A stretch of DNA of 64,000 nt, from positions 1 to 64,000 of the forward strand of contig NZ_JAGGPA010000005.1 in the NCBI RefSeq assembly GCF_018614035.1, read 5' to 3'. The notes below the pieces were generated by a model. It saw only the letters and a list, made by a program, of their open reading frames with translations. It was not told the DNA's origin and made no database searches. The number at the start of each line of letters is the position of its first letter. Positions within the stretch are counted from its first letter, which is position 1. A program made the position numbers and the translations under genes. The DNA comes from Streptomyces sp. ISL-96 (lineage in GTDB: Bacteria; Actinomycetota; Actinomycetes; Streptomycetales; Streptomycetaceae). This document shows positions 27,664 to 36,319 of the stretch, piece after piece.

Positions 27664-27735
27664 CTGGGCTACCAGGACTCGAACCTAGACTAAGGGAACC
27701 AGAAACCCTCGTGCTGCCAATTACACCATAGCCCA
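27664..27735 (-). tRNA. tRNA-Gln (CUG), copy 1
   Basis: 72 nt cloverleaf. Acceptor TGGGCTA/TAGCCCA, loop TTCTGGT giving anticodon CTG, T-arm GGTTCGAGTCC. CCA is not encoded. 23 nt separates it from tRNA-Glu copy 1, and the spacer forms a GCAGA/TCTGC hairpin. Confidence 0.95.
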
Positions 27736-27765
27736 AAATGGTTTAGACCAATCGGTCCCAACCCG

Positions 27766-27838
27766 TACCCCCGACCGGATTCGAACCGGCGCTACCGCCT
27801 TGAGAGGGCGGCGTGCTAGGCCGCTACACAACGGGGGC
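27766..27838 (-). tRNA. tRNA-Glu (CUC), copy 2
   Basis: Identical in sequence to copy 1 over all 73 nt. 30 nt upstream of tRNA-Gln copy 1 in the transcript. Confidence 0.96.
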
Positions 27839-27901
27839 CCTAGCGATCCTTGCGTCAGCGCATCCGGGAGCGACCCGAAGGCGATGGAAAGAAAGGATCT
27901 G

Positions 27902-27974
27902 TACCCCCGACCGGATTCGAACCGGCGCTACCGCCTTGAGAGGGCGGCGTGCTAGGCCGCTACACAACGGGGGC
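27902..27974 (-). tRNA. tRNA-Glu (CUC), copy 3
   Basis: Identical to copies 1 and 2. Separated by 63 nt from copy 2 and by 23 nt from tRNA-Gln copy 2. Confidence 0.96.
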
Positions 27975-27997
27975 CTGTGCAGAAGAAGCTCTGCGAG

Positions 27998-28069
27998 CTG
28001 GGCTACCAGGACTCGAACCTAGACTAAGGGAACCAGAAACCCTCGTGCTGCCAATTACACCATAGCCCA
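27998..28069 (-). tRNA. tRNA-Gln (CUG), copy 2
   Basis: Identical to Gln copy 1. First tRNA of the unit; its 5' end lies about 2 nt from a T-rich hairpin tail (28071-28095). Confidence 0.95.
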
Positions 28070-28070
28070 C

Positions 28071-28095
28071 CAAAACACAACCCCCTGATGGGGGC
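28071..28095 (-). terminator. Hairpin with T-rich tail between the HAD gene and the tRNAs
   Basis: CCCCC/GGGGG stem with a TGAT loop (28081-28094) followed on the minus strand by TTGTGTTTTG. It should end the gltX/HAD transcript, yet it abuts the first tRNA. Confidence 0.65.
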
Positions 28096-28156
28096 TTGTT
28101 TGGCTCGCGCTTCCCGGCCGGACCTTTCGGCCCTCTCGGGCGGCGCAGAAAGAACA

Positions 28157-28879
28157 TTACCCGAAGGTGGACGGCGCTCCAAAACGGGTATCGCCCCGCA
28201 ACAGCCCAGGTAGCTGCTCAAGGCCGGTGATCCGGACGAGCTCCGGACGGCCGCCGAGACCGCCGCGGTCGAGCCAGATCCCGGCCAGACCGGCCTCGTC
28301 GGCGCCCCTGGCGTCGATGTCGGGCTGGTCACCGACGTACGCGACCTCGTGCGGGGGCAGGGCGAGCGCGTCGCAGGCGGCGTGGAAGGCCTCGGCGGCG
28401 GGCTTGGAGAAGCCCAGCTCGGCGGCGCACAGCAGCGCCTCGAAACGGCTCCGCACACCGAGGACGCGCAGCTTGCGGTCCTGGTTGTGGACGCTGGAAT
28501 TCGACAGCACGGCGTGGCGGTAGTCGGCCGCCAGGACATCCAGCGCCGGGACGGTGTCGGGAAACAGCTTCCACGCGGCCTCGTAGTGGGCGACGTACCG
28601 CGTGAACCACTCGTCCGCCGCGTCGTCGCTCAGCAGCGGCGTGCCGAGAAAGGACCGCACCCGGTCGCGCCGCTGCTCCTCGAAGGTCACTTCCCCGGCG
28701 GCGAAGCGCGCCCAGTGGAGAGCGGTCGTCTCGCGCCAGTGGTCCAGGGCCCGGCCGACGGACTCGTACCCGCTGAGCAGGCCTTCGGTCGCGAGATGAT
28801 CACGCATGCCGGCGGTGTCGGCGCTCGCGTAGTCGAAGATCGTGTCATCGATGTCCCAGACCACCGCGCGGATCGGCAT
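28157..28879 (-). CDS. HAD-superfamily hydrolase
   Basis: 240 aa. Motif I DIDDTIFDY (nucleophile Asp and acid Asp), motif II SNSS, motif III Lys in GFSKPAAEAF, motif IV VGDQPDIDARGADEAGLAG. A helical cap lies between motifs I and II, as in phosphoglycolate phosphatase-like or 2-haloacid-type enzymes. The substrate is unknown. It follows gltX past a strong terminator (28896-28930). Confidence 0.88.
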   Translation of the reverse strand: MPIRAVVWDIDDTIFDYASADTAGMRDHLATEGLLSGYESVGRALDHWRETTALHWARFAAGEVTFEEQRRDRVRSFLGTPLLSDDAADEWFTRYVAHYEAAWKLFPDTVPALDVLAADYRHAVLSNSSVHNQDRKLRVLGVRSRFEALLCAAELGFSKPAAEAFHAACDALALPPHEVAYVGDQPDIDARGADEAGLAGIWLDRGGLGGRPELVRITGLEQLPGLLRGDTRFGAPSTFG

Positions 28880-28895
28880 GATCCGACGGTACGGG

Positions 28896-28930
28896 AAAGG
28901 CCCGGAAGCCGGTGCGGCTTCCGGGCCTTT
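28896..28930. terminator. Terminator between gltX and the HAD gene
   Basis: A perfect 15-bp stem (28896-28910 with 28916-28930) with a 5-nt loop; the stem ends in AAA/TTT. Confidence 0.88.
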
Positions 28931-28947
28931 CGTGCGTACGGGCGCGA

Positions 28948-30423
28948 CTACGCGGTGAGCTTGGCCAGGGCCGCGTCGATGCGGGCCAGCGTCTTCTCCT
29001 TGCCCAGGATTTCCAGGGACTCGAAGAGCGGGAGGCCCACCGTGCGGCCGGTGACCGCTACGCGGACCGGGGCCTGGGCCTTGCCGAGCTTCAGGCCGTG
29101 GGCCTCGCCGGCGGCCAGGACGGCCTCCTTGAGGGATTCCGGGCTGGTCCAGTCGGCCGCTTCCAGATTGGCCCGGGCGGTGGTGAGCAGCGGTACCGGC
29201 TCGCCCTTCATCGCCTTCGCCCAGGACGCCTCGTCCTCCACCGGCTCGTCGAGGAAGAGGAAGTCGACGTTGGCCGTGATGTCGGACAGGACCGTCACGC
29301 GGGTCTGGGCGTGCGGGGCGATCGCCTCGAAGGCGGCGCGGTCGAAGGACTCCGGCTTCCAGTTGGCGTACGGCGCCTTCAGCCACGGCTCGCAGGCCGC
29401 GATGAAGTCCTGGACCGACAGCTTGCGCAGGTGCTCGGCGTTGATGTGCTCGCACTTCTTCAGGTCGAAGCGCGCCGGGTTGGCGTTGACGTCCTTGATG
29501 TCGAAGGCCGCCACCATCTCCTCGATCGTGAAGATGTCGCGGTCCTCGGCGATGGACCAGCCGAGGAGGGAGAGGTAGTTGAGCAGGCCCTGGGGGAGGA
29601 AGCCGCGCTCGCGGTAGAGGTTGAGGGATGCCTCGGGGTCGCGCTTGGAGAGCTTCTTGTTGCCCTCGCCCATGACGTACGGGAGGTGCCCGAACCGCGG
29701 GATCTCCTTGGCGATGCCCAGCTCGATCAGCGCCTTGTAGAGCGCGATCTGGCGCGGGGTGGAGGACAGCAGGTCCTCGCCGCGCAGCACGTGGGTGATC
29801 TCCATCAGCGCGTCGTCGACGGGGTTGACGAGCGTGTAGAGGGGGGCGCCGTTGGCGCGGACGATGCCGTAGTCCGGCACGTTGTCCGGGTTGAAGGTCA
29901 GTTCGCCGCGGACCACGTCCGTGAAGGTGATCGGCTCGTCGGGCATCCGGAAGCGCACGATGGCTTCGCGGCCTTCCGACTTGTAGCGGGCGATGCGGTC
30001 TTCGCTGAGGTTGCGGCACGTGCCGTCGTAGCCGGACGGCTTGCCGGCCGCGCGGGCGGCGTCGCGGCGTACCTCCAGCTCAAGGGCGGTGCAGAAGCAC
30101 TCGTACGCGTAGCCGCCGGCCATCAGCTTCTGGGCGACGTCCTGGTAGATGTCCATCCGCTGCGACTGGCGGTACGGGGCGTGCGGGCCGCCGACCTCGG
30201 GACCCTCGTCCCAGTCGAGGCCCAGCCAGCGCAGCGAGTCGAGCAGCTGGTGGTACGACTCCTCGGAGTCGCGGGCGGCGTCGGTGTCCTCGATGCGGAA
30301 GACCATCGTGCCGCCGTTGTGCCGGGCGAACGCCCAGTTGAACAGGGCGGTGCGGACCAGGCCCACGTGCGGGTTGCCGGTCGGCGAGGGACAGAAACGT
30401 ACACGTACGGGTGCGCTAGCCAC
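28948..30423 (-). CDS. gltX: Glutamyl-tRNA synthetase
   Basis: Class I synthetase, 491 aa. The HIGH-type motif is in [19 protein letters not shown] and the KMSKS-type motif is KKLSKRD. In actinobacteria this enzyme is normally non-discriminating, charging both tRNA-Glu and tRNA-Gln with Glu, after which GatCAB amidates Glu-tRNA-Gln. The adjacent tRNA-Glu and tRNA-Gln genes fit that role. The GTG start overlaps the end of the FAH-family gene by 8 nt, so it is probably coupled to it. Confidence 0.97.
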   Translation of the reverse strand: MASAPVRVRFCPSPTGNPHVGLVRTALFNWAFARHNGGTMVFRIEDTDAARDSEESYHQLLDSLRWLGLDWDEGPEVGGPHAPYRQSQRMDIYQDVAQKLMAGGYAYECFCTALELEVRRDAARAAGKPSGYDGTCRNLSEDRIARYKSEGREAIVRFRMPDEPITFTDVVRGELTFNPDNVPDYGIVRANGAPLYTLVNPVDDALMEITHVLRGEDLLSSTPRQIALYKALIELGIAKEIPRFGHLPYVMGEGNKKLSKRDPEASLNLYRERGFLPQGLLNYLSLLGWSIAEDRDIFTIEEMVAAFDIKDVNANPARFDLKKCEHINAEHLRKLSVQDFIAACEPWLKAPYANWKPESFDRAAFEAIAPHAQTRVTVLSDITANVDFLFLDEPVEDEASWAKAMKGEPVPLLTTARANLEAADWTSPESLKEAVLAAGEAHGLKLGKAQAPVRVAVTGRTVGLPLFESLEILGKEKTLARIDAALAKLTA

Positions 30424-31204
30424 GCTTGATCACCTTGTTGGTGAGAGTGCCGATGCCTTCGATGGTGACGGCGACTTCGTCGCCGACGTTCAGGGGTCCG
30501 ACTCCGGCCGGGGTCCCCGTGAGGATGACGTCGCCCGGGAGCAGCGTCATGGCCTCGGAGATGTGGACGATCAGGTCCTCGACGGAGCGGACCATGTCGC
30601 TCGTACGCCCCAGCTGGCGCTGTTCACCGTTGACCGTGCACTGGATGGCGAGGTCGCCGGGGTCGAGGTCGGTCTCCACCCAGGGGCCGAGCGGGCACGA
30701 GGTGTCGAAGCCCTTGGCCCTGGCCCACTGCTTCTCGCGCTGCTGGACGTCGCGTGCGGTGACGTCGTTGGCGCAGGTGTAGCCGAAGATGACGTCCTTG
30801 ACGCGCTCGCGCGGGACCTCGCGGCACATGCGGCCGATGACCACGGCCAGTTCGGCCTCGTAGTGCACCTCGTTGGAGAAGGAGGGGTACGCGATGTCGT
30901 CGCCGGGGCCGGTCACCGAGGTGGACGGCTTGAAGAAGATGAGGGGTTCGTCAGGGACCTGGTTGCCCAGTTCCGCCGCGTGTTCCGCGTAGTTGCGGCC
31001 GATGGCCACGACCTTGCTGGGGAGCACGGGCGGCAGGAGGCGGACCTTGCTCAGCGGGACCTTGACGCCGGAGAGCTCGAAGTCGGCGTACGGGATGCCC
31101 TTGATGATGTCGAGGACGAGGTCTGCCTCTGCGCCGGGGGCGCTGGGACCCTCAACCGCGCCGAAGGCGACATTGCCGTCGATGGAGAACCTGGCGATGC
31201 GCAC
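30416..31204 (-). CDS. Fumarylacetoacetate hydrolase (FAH) family protein
   Basis: 262 aa. Core fold with [17 protein letters not shown], metal ligands in [12 protein letters not shown] and the second Asp in [10 protein letters not shown], and the closing [14 protein letters not shown]. The family covers 2-hydroxyhepta-2,4-diene-1,7-dioate isomerases, acylpyruvases and oxaloacetate decarboxylases; no catabolic neighbours narrow the substrate, so acylpyruvase/oxaloacetate decarboxylase housekeeping is the likelier reading. GTG start. Likely in one operon with gltX. Confidence 0.9.
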   Translation of the reverse strand: MRIARFSIDGNVAFGAVEGPSAPGAEADLVLDIIKGIPYADFELSGVKVPLSKVRLLPPVLPSKVVAIGRNYAEHAAELGNQVPDEPLIFFKPSTSVTGPGDDIAYPSFSNEVHYEAELAVVIGRMCREVPRERVKDVIFGYTCANDVTARDVQQREKQWARAKGFDTSCPLGPWVETDLDPGDLAIQCTVNGEQRQLGRTSDMVRSVEDLIVHISEAMTLLPGDVILTGTPAGVGPLNVGDEVAVTIEGIGTLTNKVIKRG

Positions 31205-31302
31205 GGGATGCTGCCGCCCCTTACTTGCTGGCTGGCTGGAGACTGACGCTCCAGGCTAACGCGGACGAGGGCCCCGACCTGCCGTATTGGCGCCGTGCCC
31301 GG

Positions 31303-31488
31303 CTACGCGGCGGGGGCTTCCATGAGGATGGTGCGGCGCGGGTTGGCGGTCTCGGCGGGGAGGTCGACGGGGTGCTCGGGCCGCTCGGCCACCAACAGGT
31401 CCGCGGCGTCGTCGAGGTGCGCCAGCGTGGTGCGGCGGGGGTTGGCGGTGCTGCGAATCTTCAACGTGGTCGTCGTCGCGGTCTTCAT
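31303..31488 (-). CDS. 61-residue peptide with duplicated TANPRRT motif
   Basis: MKTATTTTLKIRS, then TANPRRTTLAHLDDAADLL, a Pro/Glu-rich middle, and TANPRRTILMEAPAA at the end. Nearly every codon ends in G or C, as in neighbouring genes, which supports coding. The motif TANPRRT(T/I)L occurs twice about 35 residues apart. There is no signal peptide, Cys or membrane segment and no obvious Shine-Dalgarno, so the start is uncertain (the frame is open to 31557). It lies 98 nt upstream of the FAH-gltX unit on the same strand. Function unknown; a RiPP-like precursor or small regulator are both guesses. Confidence 0.6.
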   Translation of the reverse strand: MKTATTTTLKIRSTANPRRTTLAHLDDAADLLVAERPEHPVDLPAETANPRRTILMEAPAA

Positions 31489-32060
31489 CTGGTGTTCGGG
31501 CCTGTTCGGTACGGGCGCCGCTTGGGCGCGGTGTTGTCGGATTCGCCATCTCTGCAAAGCGTCAGGCTAAACACCCGATTCCCCGCCAAAGATGTGAAGC
31601 ACGGAAGAACAGTGTGTGAGTTTCCTCACGAGATGGCGGGCATATCGACCATTTCAGGCGGTGGACGTGGGTCCGCGAAACGGACATTGCGCTATTGAAG
31701 CCATCATTCCGCTCCTGATCATCAGGACTGGGACACCCCCCACCCCTAAGCGACTCGTCGCCTTATGCCCCTTTTAACCATGAACATCTTCTACTCCTGG
31801 TTACTCACCAGTCACACGGTGTCACTCAGGTTACGACCCGACACGCGGGCCTTGTTGGAGATCCGGCACTGTGCTGGAATTCCCCGGACCGCCGCGAGAT
31901 TCCAGCCGGCGCGCAGGGCGCAACGCAGCGCCGAGTGGCGGCGGGAAGGGGAGAAGCGCCGGTCACTCACGACCACCCATGGGGCCGCTCGGTGCCCCAC
32001 GACTCGACACCGTTCCGCCGTTTGCGCGGGGGAACGCCTGGTCCAGAGGTTGCGACGCTA
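31489..32060. promoter_or_regulatory. Long upstream region of conservon 1
   Basis: About 570 bp without a convincing gene, separating the leftward peptide gene from cvnA1. It holds an AT-richer patch (31600-31850), GTGCTGGAATTC at 31871-31882 (repeated upstream of cvnA2) and a CTGGAAT...ATTCCAG inverted repeat starting at 31874. Small frames here have poor codon bias. Confidence 0.45.
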
Positions 32061-35000
32061 GTGCAGGGACGTTTCAAGAGGGATGGCAGCGCTGCGGCGG
32101 AGCAGGAGCCGCGCGGCACAGACCGCGGATCCTCGCCCCAGCACGCCCAGCGCGCCCAACACGCCGGAAACACAGCTCCGGCGGCCGGCGACGGCGGCGA
32201 TCGTGCCGTGCGCACCGGGGTCAAGGGCGGCGGCGAGCAGGCGACTCCCGCCAGAGCCAAGGAGCCCACTTCCACGGGCTCACGAATAGCCCTGCGCAAC
32301 TGGCGCATCAGCACCCGTCTGGTCTCCCTGCTCGCCCTGCCCGTGGTCGCCGCGACCACGCTCGGCGGGCTGCGTATCAACGAGTCCATGAACGACATGG
32401 AGCAGCTGGAGCACATGCAGCTGCTGACCGACATGACCAAGCAGGCGACCGAGCTCGCCCTCGCGCTCCAGGAGGAGCGCGACAAGTCGGCCGGTCCGCT
32501 CGCCAACGGCACCAGCCCGGCCGACTTCAAGGTCAAGGGCCCCCGGGAGAAGACCGACCGGGCCAAGAACGCGTTCATCGCCGGCACGCAGAACATCGAC
32601 CCGGGCGATGACGAGAGCCTGCTGAGCATCAGGTCGAGCCTCTACCAGATCGCGTCCCGGCTGAACTCGATTCGCCAGATCCGCGAAGGCGCGTACGCGA
32701 AGAAGACGACCAACTCGCAGACGGTCAACAACTACAGCCAGCTGATCAACTCGCTGCTGAGCCTCTCCCAGGACATGGCGCAGGCCACCTCCAACCCGGA
32801 GATGATCAAGCGGACGCGCGCCCTGTCCGCGTTCTCCTCCGCCAAGGAGTACGCCTCCATCCAGCGCGCGATCATCGCCGCCTCGCTGCCGGCGAACAAC
32901 CGCGAGCCCGGCAAGCTCACCGAGAACGACCGCCTCTACGCCAGGTCCGCGATGGAGAGCGAGGACGCGGCGCTCAAGTCGTTCGACCAGGTCTACGTCG
33001 GCGACAACGAGGACCTGACCGCCACGCTGGAGACCGGCAGCCCCACGATCGACGCCGCCGACAAGTACGCGCACCGCGTGCTGTCGACGCCGGGCCGGCT
33101 CAAGTCCGAGCCCGAGCGCTCGTACATGGACTGGACCGACGCCAGCACCACCAAGATCAACGCGATGAAGCGGATCGAGGCCACGCTCCTCAACGAGATG
33201 GAGCAGAAGGCCCGTGAGCTGCGCAACGAGTCGCAGCAGGACGCCATCCTCAACGGTGTACTGATCCTGCTCGTCCTCGGCGTCTCCCTCGTCGGCGCGT
33301 TCGTCGTGGCCCGCTCCATGATCCGCTCGCTGCGCCGCCTCCAGGACACCGCGACCAGGGTCGCCCAGGACCGTCTCCCCGAGCTCGTCAAGCAGCTCTC
33401 CGAGGCCGACCCGCAGGACGTCGACACGTCCGTGGAGTCCGTCGGTGTGCACTCGCGCGACGAGATCGGCCAGGTGGCCGCGGCCTTCGACGACGTGCAC
33501 CGTGAGGCGGTCCGACTGGCCGCCGAGCAGGCGCTGCTGCGAGGCAACGTCAACGCGATGTTCACCAACCTGTCGCGGCGTTCGCAGGGTCTTATCCAGC
33601 GTCAGCTCTCGCTCATCTCCGAGCTGGAGTCGCGCGAGGCCGACCCGGACCAGCTGTCCTCGCTCTTCAAGCTCGACCACCTCGCGACCCGCATGCGCCG
33701 TAACGGTGAGAACCTGCTCGTTCTCGCCGGTGAAGAGCCCGGCCGTCGCTGGACCCGGCCCGTGCCCCTCGTCGACGTACTGCGTGCCGCCGCGTCCGAG
33801 GTGGAGCAGTACGAGCGCATCGAGCTGTCGTCGGTGCCCGGCACCGAGGTCGCCGGCCGCGTCGTCAACGACCTCGTGCACCTCCTCGCCGAGCTGCTGG
33901 AGAACGCCACGTCGTTCTCCTCCCCGCAGACCAAGGTCCGCGTCACCGGACACGCGCTGCCCGACGGGCGCGTCCTGGTCGAGATCCACGACACCGGTAT
34001 CGGTCTGTCGCCGGAAGACCTCGCGGCGATCAACGAGCGGCTCGCCTCGCCCCCCACCGTGGACGTCTCGGTCTCGCGCCGCATGGGTCTGTTCGTGGTC
34101 GGCCGCCTGTCCCTGCGACACGGCATCCGTATCCAGCTGCGTCCCTCCGACTCCGGTGGTACGACCGCGCTGGTCATGCTGCCCGTCGATGTCGCCCAGG
34201 GTGGCAAGAAGGCCCCGGCGAAGACCGGCGCCGCCGCTCAGCCGCAGGTGCCTTCCGGCCCCGGCGCCCGTCAGGCGGCCGGTCCCGGTGCGGTCGGCGC
34301 CGGCCCCGCTCCGGCGGGACGGCTGCCCGCCGGTTCCGGCGGCGCGCGCGGCCAGGTCTCCGGCTCGGGTCAGCGTGCGGCGCTGCCCGGACGCGACGGG
34401 GGCCCGGCCCAGGGTCACGGTCAGCAGCCCGGCTCCGGTCAGGGCGGCGGGCCCGGCGGTGCCTTCGGTGGCGGCGGCGGTCGGCAGGGCGGGAACCGTG
34501 AGCGTTCCGACGTACGCCCCAATGCCTTCCAGCAGAACGGTCCCGCCCAGGGCGACCAGGGCCGTCCGCAGCAGCAGCCGCCCCGCGGCGGCGGCGCTCG
34601 CGCCGAGCTGCCCGGCTCCCACGGCGCCGCGCAGCGTCCGGCGCGTCCGCAGACCACCAGCTGGGGCAACGACCTGCCGCGCGGTCACGAAGAGGCGGAC
34701 ACGGCCTCCCCGCAGCAGGGGCTCGGCTCCACGGCCGAGTTCCAGCGGCCCGACTTGGACGCGCCCGCCTCCACGGGTGTGTTCGAGCGTTCCGACGTAC
34801 GCGGTCCCGTGGGACCGGCGGCCACCGGGCAGTACGAGCGCCCCGGTCAGCGCGGTCCGCAGGGCAACGCTCCGCAGGGCAACGGCTCGACCGGTCAGTA
34901 CCAGCGGCCCGAGCTTCCCGGCCCGCTGGACCCCGCGTCCACCGCCCAGCTCCCCCGGCCGGACTTCAACGCCCCGCAGCAGGCCAACCCGGCCGGCGCG

Positions 35001-35780
35001 TACGGCGGTCCGGGCCAGAGCCAGGATCAGGGTCAGGGCCACGCCCGGCGGCCCGGCCAGTCCCGTCCCCAGGCCGGCCAGGCCCAGGGCGGACCGCAGG
35101 CCCTGCCCCCGGCGCCGCGCAGGCACGGTCGCGACAACGGCCGCAGCACCCGGCCCCCCGAGAACACAGCCGCACCCGCGCCGCGTCAGCCCGCCGCGCA
35201 CCTGCCTCCGCAGCCGCAGCACGAGCTGCCGCCGGCTCCCGGCGGCGGTGACGGACGTACGCCGCTGTTCGACACGCTTGAGTCGAACTGGTTCCAGCAG
35301 CAGGCCGGCGAGCAGCAGTCGCCCGCCGCGGCGCAGCAGCCCCACCAGCAGTCCGGGCGGCCCGCGCAGCAGTCACCTGCCGCGCCCGCCGCCACCCCTC
35401 CGATGCCGCAGCGCGCCCAGGCGCGCGACACGGGTGCCGCGAGCAGCACCACCAACGGTACGAACGCCACCAACGGCGCCGCCTGGCGCACCTCGCCGAA
35501 CGACGAACTCGTACGGCAGGCCGAGCGGGTCAAAAAGCCCGCAGCCGGCGGTGTCACGACCTCGGGTCTGCCGCGTCGCGTCCCCCGTGCCAATCTGGTG
35601 CCGGGTACAGCGCAGCAGCAGAACCACCAGACCGGTCCGCAGGTTTCGCGTGCGCCAGATGACGTACGCGGCCGGCTGACCAATCTTCGTCGGGGTATCC
35701 AGCAAGGTCGCCAGGCCGGCAACAACGGCTCAGCGACCGGGAGTTTCAACATTGACCCCACTCACCAGCAGGAGCGTTAG
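32061..35780 (+). CDS. cvnA1: Conservon sensor histidine kinase-like protein CvnA1
   Basis: 1239 aa membrane sensor, first gene of a four-gene conservon. GTG start (VQGRFKRDGSAAAEQEPRG) with AGAGGT upstream. TM1 is at about 84-104 (LVSLLALPVVAATTLGGL). A NIT-type extracytoplasmic sensor follows (LALALQEERDKSAGPLANG); TM2 is at about 396-417 (LILLVLGVSLVGAFVVA), then a HAMP-like linker. The helical FKLDHLATRMRRNGENLLVL segment has no classical phospho-acceptor H-box. The HATPase is at about 600-715 (LLAELLENATSFSS, EIHDTGIGLSPED). Some 430 residues of Gly/Pro/Gln-rich linker then lead to a conserved basic tail (TSGLPRRVPRANLV ... RGRLTNLRRGIQQGR). Conservons are thought to form GPCR-like membrane complexes with a GTPase. 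Confidence 0.93.
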   Translation: MQGRFKRDGSAAAEQEPRGTDRGSSPQHAQRAQHAGNTAPAAGDGGDRAVRTGVKGGGEQATPARAKEPTSTGSRIALRNWRISTRLVSLLALPVVAATTLGGLRINESMNDMEQLEHMQLLTDMTKQATELALALQEERDKSAGPLANGTSPADFKVKGPREKTDRAKNAFIAGTQNIDPGDDESLLSIRSSLYQIASRLNSIRQIREGAYAKKTTNSQTVNNYSQLINSLLSLSQDMAQATSNPEMIKRTRALSAFSSAKEYASIQRAIIAASLPANNREPGKLTENDRLYARSAMESEDAALKSFDQVYVGDNEDLTATLETGSPTIDAADKYAHRVLSTPGRLKSEPERSYMDWTDASTTKINAMKRIEATLLNEMEQKARELRNESQQDAILNGVLILLVLGVSLVGAFVVARSMIRSLRRLQDTATRVAQDRLPELVKQLSEADPQDVDTSVESVGVHSRDEIGQVAAAFDDVHREAVRLAAEQALLRGNVNAMFTNLSRRSQGLIQRQLSLISELESREADPDQLSSLFKLDHLATRMRRNGENLLVLAGEEPGRRWTRPVPLVDVLRAAASEVEQYERIELSSVPGTEVAGRVVNDLVHLLAELLENATSFSSPQTKVRVTGHALPDGRVLVEIHDTGIGLSPEDLAAINERLASPPTVDVSVSRRMGLFVVGRLSLRHGIRIQLRPSDSGGTTALVMLPVDVAQGGKKAPAKTGAAAQPQVPSGPGARQAAGPGAVGAGPAPAGRLPAGSGGARGQVSGSGQRAALPGRDGGPAQGHGQQPGSGQGGGPGGAFGGGGGRQGGNRERSDVRPNAFQQNGPAQGDQGRPQQQPPRGGGARAELPGSHGAAQRPARPQTTSWGNDLPRGHEEADTASPQQGLGSTAEFQRPDLDAPASTGVFERSDVRGPVGPAATGQYERPGQRGPQGNAPQGNGSTGQYQRPELPGPLDPASTAQLPRPDFNAPQQANPAGAYGGPGQSQDQGQGHARRPGQSRPQAGQAQGGPQALPPAPRRHGRDNGRSTRPPENTAAPAPRQPAAHLPPQPQHELPPAPGGGDGRTPLFDTLESNWFQQQAGEQQSPAAAQQPHQQSGRPAQQSPAAPAATPPMPQRAQARDTGAASSTTNGTNATNGAAWRTSPNDELVRQAERVKKPAAGGVTTSGLPRRVPRANLVPGTAQQQNHQTGPQVSRAPDDVRGRLTNLRRGIQQGRQAGNNGSATGSFNIDPTHQQER

Positions 35781-36203
35781 TTGAGTCCGATGAGCCAGGC
35801 GGCCCAGAACCTGAACTGGTTGATCACCAACTTCGTGGACAACACCCCAGGGGTGTCCCACACGGTGGTGGTCTCCGCCGATGGACTCCTTCTGGCGATG
35901 TCCGAAGGCTTCCCGCGGGACCGTGCCGACCAGCTGGCGGCCGTCGCCTCCGGCCTGACCTCGCTGACCGCGGGGGCTTCCCGGATTTTCGAGGGCGGGG
36001 CTGTGACCCAGACCGTCGTCGAGATGGAGCGCGGTTTCCTCTTCCTCATGTCCGTTTCCGACGGTTCCTCCCTCGCCGTACTCGCACACCCCGACTGCGA
36101 CATCGGCCTCGTCGGTTACGAGATGGCGCTGCTGGTCGACCGGGCCGGCAGCGTACTCACCCCGGATCTCCGTGCGGAGCTCCAGGGCAGCCTGCTCCAC
36201 TAG
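35781..36203 (+). CDS. cvnB1: Roadblock/LC7-domain protein CvnB1
   Basis: 140 aa, roadblock/LC7 fold (QNLNWLITNFVDNTPGVSHT, SADGLLLAMSEGFPRD, MERGFLFLMSVSDGSSLAVL). Such proteins act as scaffolds or regulators for small GTPases, here CvnD1. The TTG start directly follows the cvnA1 TAG, with AGGAG 8 nt upstream; an ATG three codons in is an alternative. It differs from CvnB2 at only 6 of 140 positions. Confidence 0.93.
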   Translation: MSPMSQAAQNLNWLITNFVDNTPGVSHTVVVSADGLLLAMSEGFPRDRADQLAAVASGLTSLTAGASRIFEGGAVTQTVVEMERGFLFLMSVSDGSSLAVLAHPDCDIGLVGYEMALLVDRAGSVLTPDLRAELQGSLLH

Positions 36204-36319
36204 GCCGCGCACCTCAGGTATTGCCGAGAAACAAACCGTCAGGCCGCGCAGAAGCCCCCCACCCCGGCCCCGTCAGACGGCAGGCCCATCCCCTGCTGTC
36301 ATGCCCGGAGGATCGATCC

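Noticed and set aside
27437..28022. Small plus-strand frames containing PDRIRTGATALRGRRARPLHN
   Set aside because: These are translations of the antisense of tRNA-Glu genes, a common false annotation.
27568..28069. CRISPR-like array (five repeats with spacers)
   Set aside because: The repeated units are tRNA genes with full cloverleaf structure, not CRISPR repeats.
27568..28069. tRNA-associated integration site
   Set aside because: No integrase gene, no duplicated tRNA 3' end outside the array and no compositional break nearby.
31303..31488. Calling the 61-residue peptide a RiPP precursor
   Set aside because: No maturation enzyme, protease or transporter is adjacent; the duplication alone is not enough.
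31765..32061. 98-codon frame upstream of cvnA1
   Set aside because: Poor GC3, no ribosome site, overlaps the probable promoter region.
32280..35345. 1021-codon minus-strand frame opposite cvnA1
   Set aside because: Shadow of cvnA1; composition is that of an antisense frame and the conservon gene is certain.
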